Positions 16,696 through 25,134 of a stretch of DNA of 64,000 bases are shown here, in pieces. Within the stretch, counting starts at the first letter, position 1. Every line of letters begins with the position of its first letter. Made by a program: the position numbers and the translations under genes. The notes beneath the pieces were generated by a model. The model did not search any database and was not told the origin of the DNA. It worked only from the letters and a program-made list of their open reading frames with translations. This DNA is from Janthinobacterium sp051380875 (GTDB taxonomy: Bacteria > Pseudomonadota > Gammaproteobacteria > Burkholderiales > Burkholderiaceae_D), in the NCBI RefSeq assembly GCF_051380875.1, contig NZ_JBNYXW010000019.1:62001-126000 (forward strand). The letters are read 5' to 3'.

Positions 16696-18299
16696 GCGCG
16701 CGCCTGGACAGCATCGCCGTCATGCCGGACGCCGCTGTCCTGCCCGCCGGCCGGCGCCACCAGGCGCTGGCCGCCCTGCTGCTGGCGCTGATACTGGCCG
16801 CCACCGTGCTGCTGTACCACGCCACCTTCTGGTCGATGCTGGAACTGTGGTCGCGCTCGCAAACCTTCGCGCACGGCTACTTGATCGTGCCCATCAGTGC
16901 CTGGCTGGCCTGGCGCCGCCGCTCCCAGCTGGCCGCGCTGGCGCCCCGGCCATCGTGGCTGGGCCTGCTGCTGCTGGCAATGCTGGGCCTGGCCTGGCTG
17001 CTGGCCGACGCCGCCAACGTGCAAGTGGTGGAACAATATGCGGCCACGGCCATGCTGCCCGCCTGCGTGCTGGCCATCCTCGGTCCGGCGGCCGTGCGCC
17101 TGCTGGCATTTCCATTGGCGTATCTGTTCCTGGCCGTGCCGTTTGGCGAAGTCTTCCTGCAACCCTTGATCGACTTCACTGCCAGCTTTACGGTGATGGC
17201 GCTGCAACTGACGGGCGTGCCCGTATTCCGCGATGGCAGCAACTTTTCTTTGCCAACTGGCAACTGGTCAATCGTCGAAGCGTGCAGCGGCTTGCGCTAC
17301 CTGATCGCCGCCCTGGCCCTGGGCGCCCTGTTCGCGCATCTGCATTGTCACAGTACGCGCCGGCGCCTGGCCATCATGGCCGCCGCCCTGCTCGTCCCCA
17401 TCGTGGCCAATGGCGTGCGCGCCTACCTGATCGTCATGCTGGGCCACCTGAGCAACATGCGCCTGGCCGTGGGCATCGACCACCTGGTCTATGGCTGGCT
17501 GTTCTTTGGCCTGGTGGCGCTGCTGCTGTTCGGGCTGGCCTCGCGCTGGCGCGAACCGCCGCCGCTACGCGCGCTGCCATCCGTGCCTGCAAGCGCCGCC
17601 AGGGCCGATATGCGCGCGAATATACCCGCCCTCGTGCGCGCCAGCCTGGCGTGCCTGTTTCTCGCTGCGCTGTGGCCAGCGCTGGCGTGGGCCAGCCACC
17701 GGGGCGACAGCGGCGCGCCAGTTGGCAGCGTATTGGCCTTGCCCGATCCGGCGCCCTGGCAACGCCTGTCCGGCGTGGTTCCCGCATGGCAGGCGCCGTT
17801 TGCGGGCAAGCCCGCAACATTTGCCGCCAGCTATGCGCGAGCAAGCGATGGCGGCGTGCAAGCGGGCGTACAAGCGGGCGTACAAGTAAGCCTGCAACTG
17901 GCCTGGTATGCGCGCCAGGCACGCGACGCCGAGCTACTGGCGCACCAGAGCCTGCCGTATGGCGCGCGCTGGACGCCGCTGGCGCACGGCAAGCACACGG
18001 CGCAACTGGCACACGGCCCATGCAGTGTGCGCGAAAGCGTGCTGGCGCAAGGCAGCGAACGCCTGCTGGTGTGGCGCCTCTACCGTCAGGGCGGCGTCGT
18101 CACCGCTGAACCGGTGCTGGTCAAACTGCTGCTGGCCAAAGCCAAGCTGCTGGGCACACGCCAGGATGGCGCGGACATCATCGTCTCGGCTACCTACGAC
18201 GAGCTGGCGCCGCCGCCGCGTGCGGCACTGCAAGCCTTCCTGGAGGCGGCGCTGCCCGCCATCGAACAACGCTTGCAGGAGTTGCCGCATGGCCCCTGA
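16692..18299 (+). CDS. xrtA: Exosortase A fused to an EpsI domain
   Basis: The product has 535 residues. The N-terminal exosortase part (about 20-300) has about eight membrane segments and the transpeptidase-like catalytic triad Cys198 (EACSGLRY), Arg243 (NGVRAYL) and His264 (GIDHLVYG). The C-terminal periplasmic EpsI/DUF3485 domain (about 325-535) contains WYARQARDAELLAHQ and the VWRLYRQGG strand. Exosortase A cleaves the C-terminal PEP motif of secreted proteins in the inner membrane; fusion to EpsI is usual for this type. No PEP-CTERM substrate lies in this window, so targets must be elsewhere in the genome. It overlaps the next glycosyltransferase by 11 bp. Confidence 0.92.
   Translation: MSARLDSIAVMPDAAVLPAGRRHQALAALLLALILAATVLLYHATFWSMLELWSRSQTFAHGYLIVPISAWLAWRRRSQLAALAPRPSWLGLLLLAMLGLAWLLADAANVQVVEQYAATAMLPACVLAILGPAAVRLLAFPLAYLFLAVPFGEVFLQPLIDFTASFTVMALQLTGVPVFRDGSNFSLPTGNWSIVEACSGLRYLIAALALGALFAHLHCHSTRRRLAIMAAALLVPIVANGVRAYLIVMLGHLSNMRLAVGIDHLVYGWLFFGLVALLLFGLASRWREPPPLRALPSVPASAARADMRANIPALVRASLACLFLAALWPALAWASHRGDSGAPVGSVLALPDPAPWQRLSGVVPAWQAPFAGKPATFAASYARASDGGVQAGVQAGVQVSLQLAWYARQARDAELLAHQSLPYGARWTPLAHGKHTAQLAHGPCSVRESVLAQGSERLLVWRLYRQGGVVTAEPVLVKLLLAKAKLLGTRQDGADIIVSATYDELAPPPRAALQAFLEAALPAIEQRLQELPHGP
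17856..17891 (+). repeat. 12-bp tandem repeat within xrtA
   Basis: GTGCAAGCGGGC, GTACAAGCGGGC and the divergent GTACAAGTAAGC encode VQAGVQAGVQVS in the EpsI domain of exosortase A. The repeat keeps frame and may vary in copy number among strains. Confidence 0.75.
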
Positions 18300-19479
18300 T
18301 ACCGATTCTGAGACCAACGCCGCGCCCCTGATCGTGCACGTCATCCACCAATTGGATGTGGGCGGACTGGAAAACGGCCTGGTGAACCTGATCAACCACT
18401 TGCCGCCCGGGCACTACCGGCACGCCATCGTCTGCCTGACCAACGCCACTGCGTTTCGCCAGCGCCTGACGGCGCCCGGCGTCGACATCATCAGCCTGGG
18501 CAAGCGCGAAGGCAAGGATTGGCGCCACTATCTGCACCTGTACCGGGTGCTCAGGCAATTGCAGCCGGCGCTGGTGCACACGCGCAACCTGGGCTGCATC
18601 GAGGCGCAGCTGCTGGCCTGCCTGGCCGGCGTGCGCCTGCGCGTGCATGGCGAACACGGGCGCGACATCAACGACTTGCACGGCACCAGCCGCAAATACC
18701 GGCTGCTGCGCAAATGCATGCTGCCGTTGGTGCAGCATTTCATCGCCGTCAGCGCCGACCTCGGGCAATGGCTGGTGGACGCCATCGGCGCCGCGCCCAC
18801 GCAGGTGTCGCACATCGGCAACGGCGTCGACAGCGTACAGTTCCACCCGCGCCTGGGACCTGCCGCCGCCGTGGGCCCGCCCGGCTTCCTGTGCAACGGC
18901 GCCTTCGTCATCGGCAGCGTGGGCCGCATGGCCGCCGTCAAGGATTACCGCTCGCTGGTGCAGGCCTTCCTGTTGCTGCTGGCCCAGCCTGGCGCAAGCG
19001 CACGGCTGCGCCTGCTCCTCGTCGGTGACGGCCCCTGCCGCCAGGAATGCCTGGCCATGCTGGAGCAGGCAGGCGTGGCCCACCTGGCCTGGCTGCCCGG
19101 CGCGCGCGACGACGTGGCGCAACTGCTGCGCGCGATGGACCTGTTCGTGCTGCCATCCCTGGCCGAAGGCAGTTCGAACACCATCCTCGAAGCCATGGCC
19201 ACGGGCTTGCCCGTCGTCGCCACCCTGGTGGGCGGCAACGGGGAACTGGTGCAGTCGGGCTGGAGCGGCACCCTGGTGCCATCCGGCTCGCCTGAAATGC
19301 TGGCCGACGCCATGTTTGATTACTGCAGCATGCCGGAGCTGGGCCCGCGTCACGGCGCGCGCGGGCGGCGCCAGGTGCTGGCCGAGCATAGCCTGCCCGC
19401 CATGGCCGGCGCCTATCTGGCCGTGTACGACCGCCTGACGGGCGCGCACCAGCCGTCGCCCTTGTCCACCCTACCCTGA
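18289..19479 (+). CDS. XrtA-system GT4-type glycosyltransferase (TIGR03088-like)
   Basis: The product has 396 residues, a GT-B fold. The N-terminal IVHVIHQLDVGGLENGLVNL is typical of this family, with EHGRDINDLHG in the acceptor side. The C-terminal donor site has GSVGRMAAVKDY, WLPGARDDV and PSLAEGSSNTILEAMATGLPV. It is expected to transfer a sugar to the lipid-linked EPS intermediate. The ATG at 18289 has CAGGAG upstream and overlaps xrtA by 11 bp. It is followed after 10 bp by the amidotransferase gene. Confidence 0.86.
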   Translation: MAPDTDSETNAAPLIVHVIHQLDVGGLENGLVNLINHLPPGHYRHAIVCLTNATAFRQRLTAPGVDIISLGKREGKDWRHYLHLYRVLRQLQPALVHTRNLGCIEAQLLACLAGVRLRVHGEHGRDINDLHGTSRKYRLLRKCMLPLVQHFIAVSADLGQWLVDAIGAAPTQVSHIGNGVDSVQFHPRLGPAAAVGPPGFLCNGAFVIGSVGRMAAVKDYRSLVQAFLLLLAQPGASARLRLLLVGDGPCRQECLAMLEQAGVAHLAWLPGARDDVAQLLRAMDLFVLPSLAEGSSNTILEAMATGLPVVATLVGGNGELVQSGWSGTLVPSGSPEMLADAMFDYCSMPELGPRHGARGRRQVLAEHSLPAMAGAYLAVYDRLTGAHQPSPLSTLP

Positions 19480-19489
19480 AAGGCACCCC

Positions 19490-21430
19490 ATGTGCGGCAT
19501 CTCCGGCATCTTTGATTTGCAGGGCCAGCGCGACGTCGACCCGCTCCTGCTGGCGCGCATGAACCACAGCCTGCAGCACCGCGGCCCCGACGAAGGGGGC
19601 ATGCACCGCGAGCCGGGACTGGGGCTGGCGCACCGGCGTTTGTCCGTGATCGACCTGGCCAGCGGCCAGCAGCCGCTGTTCAACGCCGACCGGAGCATCG
19701 CCATCGTCTTCAACGGCGAGATCTACAATTACCGCGCCCTGATGGCCCAATTGCGCCAGCTCGGCCACCAGTTCCGCACCAGCAGCGACACGGAAGTCAT
19801 CGTCCACGCCTGGGAACAATGGGGCGAACAGTGCGTGCAGCGCTTGCGCGGCATGTTCGCCTTCGCCCTGTGGGACCGGCGCCGCCATGTGCTGTTCCTG
19901 GCGCGCGACCGCCTGGGCGTGAAACCCCTGTATTACGGCGAGGCTAGCGACGGCACCATGCTGTTTGGCTCCGAACTGAAGGCCCTGCTCGCGCATCCGG
20001 CCATGCCGCGCGCGCTCGACCCGCTGGCGGTGGAAGAGTATTTCGCCTACGGCTACGTGCCCGAGCCGCGCAGCATCTTCCAGCAGGCGCGCAAGCTGCC
20101 GCCCGGACATACCCTGTCGATCCGCGCCGGCCAGCCGCTGCCCGCGCCGCAGCCCTACTGGGACATCCCGTTTGCGCCAAATCCGCCGGCAAGCGAGGCG
20201 CAGGCGGCCGACGAATTGCTGGCGCGCCTGCGCGAAGCGGTGCGCATCCGCATGGTGGCCGAAGTGCCGCTCGGCGCATTTTTGTCGGGCGGCGTCGATT
20301 CAAGCGCCGTCGTAGCCCTGATGGCGGGCGCCAGCGCCACGCCCGTCAACACCTGTTCCATCTCGTTCGGCGACCCGGCGTACAACGAGGCGCACTACGC
20401 GAGCCTGGTGGCGCGCCGCTACGGCACCTTGCACCACGCACGGCAGGTGGAGCACGACGATTTCGAGCTGATCGACCTGCTGGCCAATCTGTATGACGAG
20501 CCGTTTGCCGACAGTTCGGCCATGCCCACTTACCGCGTCTGCCAGCTGGCGCGCCAGCGCGTCACGGTGGCGCTGTCGGGCGATGGCGGCGACGAAAGCC
20601 TGGCCGGCTACCGGCGCTACCGCCTGCACACGCGCGAAGAAAAGGTGCGTGGCCTGCTGCCTGCCGGCCTGCGCCAGTCGCTGTTCGGCACCCTGGGGCG
20701 GCTGTATCCGAAGGCCGACTGGGCGCCGCGCTTCCTGCGCGCCAAGACCACCTTCGAAGGCCTGGCGCGCGACACCACGGAGGCGTATTTTCACAGCGTC
20801 AGCCTGCTGGGCGACGCCATGCGCGCGCGCCTGTTCAGCCCCGAGCTGCGGCGCAGCCTGCACGGCTACCGCGCCGTGGAAGTGCTGCGCCGCCACGCGC
20901 TGGCCAGTCCCGCGCAAGATCCGCTGTCGCAGGTGCAGTACCTCGATCTGAAGACCTACCTGCCCGGCGACATCCTCACCAAGGTGGACCGCGCCAGCAT
21001 GGCCCATGCGCTGGAAGTGCGCTCGCCCCTGCTCGACCATGAACTGGTGGCGTGGATGTCCGGCTTGCCGGCGCAGCTGAAACTACGCGGCGGCACGGGC
21101 AAATACCTGCTGAAAAAAGCCCTGCGCCCGCTCTTGCCCGACGCACTGCTGTACCGCCAGAAGATAGGCTTTTCCGTGCCGCTGGCCCACTGGCTGCGCG
21201 GGCCGCTGCGCCAGCGCCTGCAACAGCGCCTGCTGGGTCCCACGCTGGCGCAGTGCGGCCTGTTCGACATGGACTACGTGCGATTGCTGCTCGAGCAGCA
21301 CGCCAGCGGCCGGCGCGACTACAGCGCGCCCTTGTGGTCGCTGCTGATGTTCGAGGCGTTTTTGCGCCAGGTGCTGCCGCTCGATGCGCACAAGACCCCA
21401 GCGCCCGCGCCGGCCATGGCGATGGAGTAA
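19490..21430 (+). CDS. XrtA/PEP-CTERM system amidotransferase (asparagine synthase-like)
   Basis: The product has 646 residues. An N-terminal class II glutamine amidotransferase domain (about 2-190) has the nucleophile Cys2 (MCGISGIF), QHRGPDEGG and the RLSVIDL signature. The C-terminal ATP-pyrophosphatase domain has the PP-loop LSGGVDSSA (about 265-273) and LSGDGGDESLAGY. It would use Gln and ATP to amidate a carboxylate. In EPS loci the substrate may be a uronic acid or other carboxylated sugar rather than aspartate; that is inference. AAAGG lies upstream of the start. It has an intact glutaminase site, unlike the paralogue at 38567-40696. Confidence 0.88.
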   Translation: MCGISGIFDLQGQRDVDPLLLARMNHSLQHRGPDEGGMHREPGLGLAHRRLSVIDLASGQQPLFNADRSIAIVFNGEIYNYRALMAQLRQLGHQFRTSSDTEVIVHAWEQWGEQCVQRLRGMFAFALWDRRRHVLFLARDRLGVKPLYYGEASDGTMLFGSELKALLAHPAMPRALDPLAVEEYFAYGYVPEPRSIFQQARKLPPGHTLSIRAGQPLPAPQPYWDIPFAPNPPASEAQAADELLARLREAVRIRMVAEVPLGAFLSGGVDSSAVVALMAGASATPVNTCSISFGDPAYNEAHYASLVARRYGTLHHARQVEHDDFELIDLLANLYDEPFADSSAMPTYRVCQLARQRVTVALSGDGGDESLAGYRRYRLHTREEKVRGLLPAGLRQSLFGTLGRLYPKADWAPRFLRAKTTFEGLARDTTEAYFHSVSLLGDAMRARLFSPELRRSLHGYRAVEVLRRHALASPAQDPLSQVQYLDLKTYLPGDILTKVDRASMAHALEVRSPLLDHELVAWMSGLPAQLKLRGGTGKYLLKKALRPLLPDALLYRQKIGFSVPLAHWLRGPLRQRLQQRLLGPTLAQCGLFDMDYVRLLLEQHASGRRDYSAPLWSLLMFEAFLRQVLPLDAHKTPAPAPAMAME

Positions 21431-21434
21431 AAAC

Positions 21435-22649
21435 ATGCGCATCCTACACATCCTCGACCATTCGCTGCCCCTGCACAGCGGCTACACCTTCCGCACCCTG
21501 GCCATCTTGCGCCAGCAGCGCGCGCTGGGCTGGCAAACCATGCAGCTGACCGGCGCCAAGCAGGGACCGGCCGAGGCGCCGCAGCAGCTGGTCGACGGCT
21601 GGCATTTCTACCGCACGCCATCGGGCACGCAGTGGTGGACGCGCCTGCCCGTGCTGCGCCAGGTGGCCGTGATCGTGGGACTGGCGCTACGCCTGCGCCA
21701 GCTGGCGCGCCAGCTGCGGCCCGACATCCTGCACGCGCACTCGCCCGCGCTGAACGCCATCGCCGCCATCAATGCGGGCCGCGCGCTGGGCATCCCCGTC
21801 GTGTATGAAGTGCGCGCCTTCTGGGAAGACGCGGCCGCCGACCATGGCAGCAGCCCGCCCGGCGGTCTGCGCTACCGGCTCACGCGCGCGCTGGAAAACC
21901 ACGCGCTGCGCCGCGCCGACGCCGTCACCACCATCTGCGAAGGCTTGCGGCGCGAACTGTGCGCGCGCGGCGTGCCGGCGCATAAGATCACCGTCATCCC
22001 GAACGCCGTCGATGCGGCCGCGTTCCATGCCACGCCAGAGCCCGCGCTGGCGCACAGCCTGGGCCTGGCTGGCCATCCCGTCATCGGCTTCATCGGCTCG
22101 TTTTATGCCTATGAAGGACTGGCCCTGCTGCTGCGCGCCATGCCGCGCATGCTGGCCGCGCAGCCGGCGCTGCGGCTGCTGCTGGCCGGCGGCGGGCCGC
22201 AGGAAGCAGACTTGATCGCCCTGGCGGCGCAGCTGGGCATAGGTGGCGCCGTCGTGTTCGCGGGCCGCGTGCCGCACGCGCAGGTGGCCGCGTATTATCA
22301 GCTGGTCGATATTTGCGTGTATCCGCGCCTGGCCATGCGGCTGACGGAACTGGTGACGCCCTTGAAGCCGCTCGAAGCGATGGCGCAGGGGCGCCTGGTG
22401 GTGGCTTCCGACGTGGGCGGCCACCGGGAACTGATCGAGCATGGCAAGACCGGCATGCTGTTTCGCGCCGGCGACGCCGAAGCGCTGGTGCAAGCCGTAT
22501 TGACCTTGCTGCTGGCGCCTGCCAGCTGGCCGGCGCTGCGGCGCCAGGCGCGCGCCTTTGTCGACACGCAGCGCAACTGGGGCGCCAGCGTGGGCCGCTA
22601 TGCCCCAGTGTATGCGCGCCTGGCGGCACCAAAGGGAGAGCTGCCATGA
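21435..22649 (+). CDS. XrtA-system GT4-type glycosyltransferase (TIGR04063-like)
   Basis: The product has 404 residues. The N-terminus MRILHILDHSLPLHSGYTFR is characteristic of the exosortase-associated family. The GT-B donor half has GFIGSFYAYEGLALLL, GRVPHAQVAAYY, VTPLKPLEAMAQGRLVVASDVGGHRELI. It starts 4 bp after the amidotransferase stop and overlaps the next start (ATGA). The likely role is addition of a repeat-unit sugar. Confidence 0.86.
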   Translation: MRILHILDHSLPLHSGYTFRTLAILRQQRALGWQTMQLTGAKQGPAEAPQQLVDGWHFYRTPSGTQWWTRLPVLRQVAVIVGLALRLRQLARQLRPDILHAHSPALNAIAAINAGRALGIPVVYEVRAFWEDAAADHGSSPPGGLRYRLTRALENHALRRADAVTTICEGLRRELCARGVPAHKITVIPNAVDAAAFHATPEPALAHSLGLAGHPVIGFIGSFYAYEGLALLLRAMPRMLAAQPALRLLLAGGGPQEADLIALAAQLGIGGAVVFAGRVPHAQVAAYYQLVDICVYPRLAMRLTELVTPLKPLEAMAQGRLVVASDVGGHRELIEHGKTGMLFRAGDAEALVQAVLTLLLAPASWPALRRQARAFVDTQRNWGASVGRYAPVYARLAAPKGELP

Positions 22650-25093
22650 TGTTCACTGGGCTGCGCATCGCGCTGGTGGGTCCGCTGCCGCCGCCGGCCG
22701 GCGGCATGGCCAATCAAACGGCGCAACTGGCGGCGCTGCTGCGTGCAGACGGCGCGCAGGTGCAGCTGCTGGCCGTCAACGGCCCATGCCTGCCGCCCTG
22801 GCTGGCGCGCATCCGCTACCTGCGCGCAGCGCTGCGCCTGCCGCTGCACCTGTGGCGGCTGTGGCGCACGGCCGATACGGTCGACCTGCTCCACATCATG
22901 GCCAATTCCGGCTGGTCCTGGCATTTGCAGGCCGCGCCCGCGCTGTGGATCGCCAGCCTGAAAGGCAAGCCATCGGTACTCAATTACCGGGGTGGCGAGG
23001 CTGCGGCCTTCCTGGCCCGCTCGCCGCGCCTGGTCTCGATGAGCTTGCGCTGCGCCAGCACCATCGTCGTGCCCTCGGCCTTCCTCGCCGGCGTCTTCGA
23101 ACAATACGGCCACACGGCGCACATCGTGCCCAATGTGGTCGATTTGCGCCGTTTTGCCCCCGGCGCCGTAAGCGCGGCAACGCCTGACGCCCCATGCATC
23201 GCGTCTTGCATCCTGGTGGCGCGCCACCTCGAAGCGCTGTACGACAACGCCAGCGCCGTGCGCGCGTTCGCCATCGTGCGCGAAGCCTATCCCACGGCGC
23301 GCCTGGTGCTGGCGGGCGGTGGCCCCGAACGGACGGCGCTGGCGCAGCTGGCCACCTCGCTGGGCGTGCACGATGGCGTCACCTTTGCCGGCCATGTGGA
23401 TAACGCCGCCATGCCCGCCCTGTACCACGCCAGCGACATCGTCCTCAATCCCAGCCTGGCCGACAACATGCCCATTTCCGTGCTCGAAGCGCTCGCTTGC
23501 GGCGTGCCCGTCGTCAGCACCAATGTGGGCGGCATCCCGGCCCTGCTGCAAGATGGCGTGACGGCGATGCTAGTGCCACCCGGCGATGCAGCGGCCATGG
23601 CGCAAGCGATCATCACGCTGCTGCGCGAGCCGCTGCGCGCCCGCGCACAAGTGGACGCCGGCCTGGCGCACGCGGCCAGCTTCGACTGGCAGCGCATCGC
23701 GCCGCTGCTGGCCACGCATTACCGCCGCATCCGCGCCACGCCGCGCCCGGGCCGCTACACGCGCCTGGTCGCCCGCTGGCTGTTTCCCCTGCATGAATGG
23801 CTCAAGGGCCACCACAGCGCGCGCTTGCTGCGGCGCATGGAGCGCTCGCAATGGTGGAGTGCGCAGCAGCTGCAAGACTGGCAGCTGGCGCGCCTGCGCG
23901 ACCTGCTGCGCCATGCGGGCGAGCACGTGCCGTACTACCGCGAACTGTTCGCCCGCAGCGGTTTTGATCCCGCCCGGGTGCAGCAACTGGCCGACCTGGC
24001 CCGTTTGCCGCTGCTGCGCAAGGCGGACATCGCCGGCGCGCGCGAGCTTTTCAAATCGTCATGCGCCGTGGGCTTGCGTCCGTTCGCCACGGGCGGCTCC
24101 AGCGGCGAGCCGCTGCTGTTTTTCCTCGGACGGCGCCGCATCAGCCACGACATTGCCGCCAAGTGGCGCGCCACGCGCTGGTGGGGCGTGGATATCGGCG
24201 ACCGCGAAGCCGTGCTGTGGGGCTCGCCCATCGAACTGCATGCGCAAGACCGCGTGCGCCGCCTGCGCGACGCGCTGCTGCGCACTACCTTACTGCCCGC
24301 CTTTGCCATGTCGCCTGCGCGCCTGGCCGGCTACATCGCGCAGCTGCGCCGCGCCCGTCCGCGCATGCTATTCGGCTATCCGTCAGCCCTGTGCCGCATC
24401 GCCAGCCACGCCAGCGCGCACGACCTGACGCTCGATGGCCTGGGCGTGAAAGTGGCGTTCGTGACGGCCGAGCGCCTGTACGACGAACAGCGCGCGCAGA
24501 TCGCCGGCGCCTTCGGCTGCCCCGTGGCGAATGGCTACGGCGGGCGCGACGCGGGCTTCATCGCCCACGAATGCCCCGATGGCGGCATGCACATCACGGC
24601 CGAAGACATCATCGTGGAAATCCTTGATGCGCATGGCCGCCCCGTGCCGGCAGGCGACTCGGGCCAGATCGTCGTCACGCACCTGGCCACGCAGGACTAT
24701 CCCTTCATCCGCTACGCCACGGGCGACGTGGGTGCGCTGGGCACAAAACCGTGTGCCTGCGGGCGCCGCCTGCCGCTGCTGCAAAAAATCGAAGGCCGCA
24801 GCACGGATTTCCTCACGGCCGTCGACGGCACCGTCATGCATGGCCTGGCCCTGGTCTACATCGTGCGCGAACTGGCGCAGGTGCGCAGCTTCAAGATCAT
24901 CCAGGAAAGCCTGCTGCGCACGCGCGTGCTGCTGGTATGCCTGCCGCGCCTGGACGACGCCACGCGCGCCGCCATCGTGGCCGGTTTCCGGGCCAGGCTG
25001 GGCGCGCAAGTGGACGTCGCCATCGAAGAAGTCGACGACATCGCCGCCGAAGCGTCGGGCAAGTACCGCTATGTCGTCAGCTGCGTGGCTTGA
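22646..25093 (+). CDS. Fusion of GT4 glycosyltransferase and CapK/PaaK-like AMP-forming ligase domain
   Basis: The product has 815 residues in two domains. Residues about 1-370 form a GT4 glycosyltransferase (VGPLPPPAGGMANQT, LVLAGGGPE, NPSLADNMPISVLEALACGVPVVS). After a basic linker (about 370-400, LFPLHEWLKGHHSARLL), residues about 400-815 match the phenylacetate-CoA ligase/CapK family: HVPYYRELFARSGFDP, the ATP-loop FATGGSSGEPL, GYPSAL and IRYATGDVG with a Cys-rich CACGRRLP. CapK proteins are usually separate EPS genes of unknown substrate. No stop or frameshift lies between the domains, so this is a real fusion. AAGGGAGAG lies upstream of the start, which overlaps the previous stop. Confidence 0.82.
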   Translation: MMFTGLRIALVGPLPPPAGGMANQTAQLAALLRADGAQVQLLAVNGPCLPPWLARIRYLRAALRLPLHLWRLWRTADTVDLLHIMANSGWSWHLQAAPALWIASLKGKPSVLNYRGGEAAAFLARSPRLVSMSLRCASTIVVPSAFLAGVFEQYGHTAHIVPNVVDLRRFAPGAVSAATPDAPCIASCILVARHLEALYDNASAVRAFAIVREAYPTARLVLAGGGPERTALAQLATSLGVHDGVTFAGHVDNAAMPALYHASDIVLNPSLADNMPISVLEALACGVPVVSTNVGGIPALLQDGVTAMLVPPGDAAAMAQAIITLLREPLRARAQVDAGLAHAASFDWQRIAPLLATHYRRIRATPRPGRYTRLVARWLFPLHEWLKGHHSARLLRRMERSQWWSAQQLQDWQLARLRDLLRHAGEHVPYYRELFARSGFDPARVQQLADLARLPLLRKADIAGARELFKSSCAVGLRPFATGGSSGEPLLFFLGRRRISHDIAAKWRATRWWGVDIGDREAVLWGSPIELHAQDRVRRLRDALLRTTLLPAFAMSPARLAGYIAQLRRARPRMLFGYPSALCRIASHASAHDLTLDGLGVKVAFVTAERLYDEQRAQIAGAFGCPVANGYGGRDAGFIAHECPDGGMHITAEDIIVEILDAHGRPVPAGDSGQIVVTHLATQDYPFIRYATGDVGALGTKPCACGRRLPLLQKIEGRSTDFLTAVDGTVMHGLALVYIVRELAQVRSFKIIQESLLRTRVLLVCLPRLDDATRAAIVAGFRARLGAQVDVAIEEVDDIAAEASGKYRYVVSCVA

Positions 25094-25134
25094 CCCCGCC
25101 CCAAAAACAGCCTGTTCACCGTGAGGTAGCCGCC

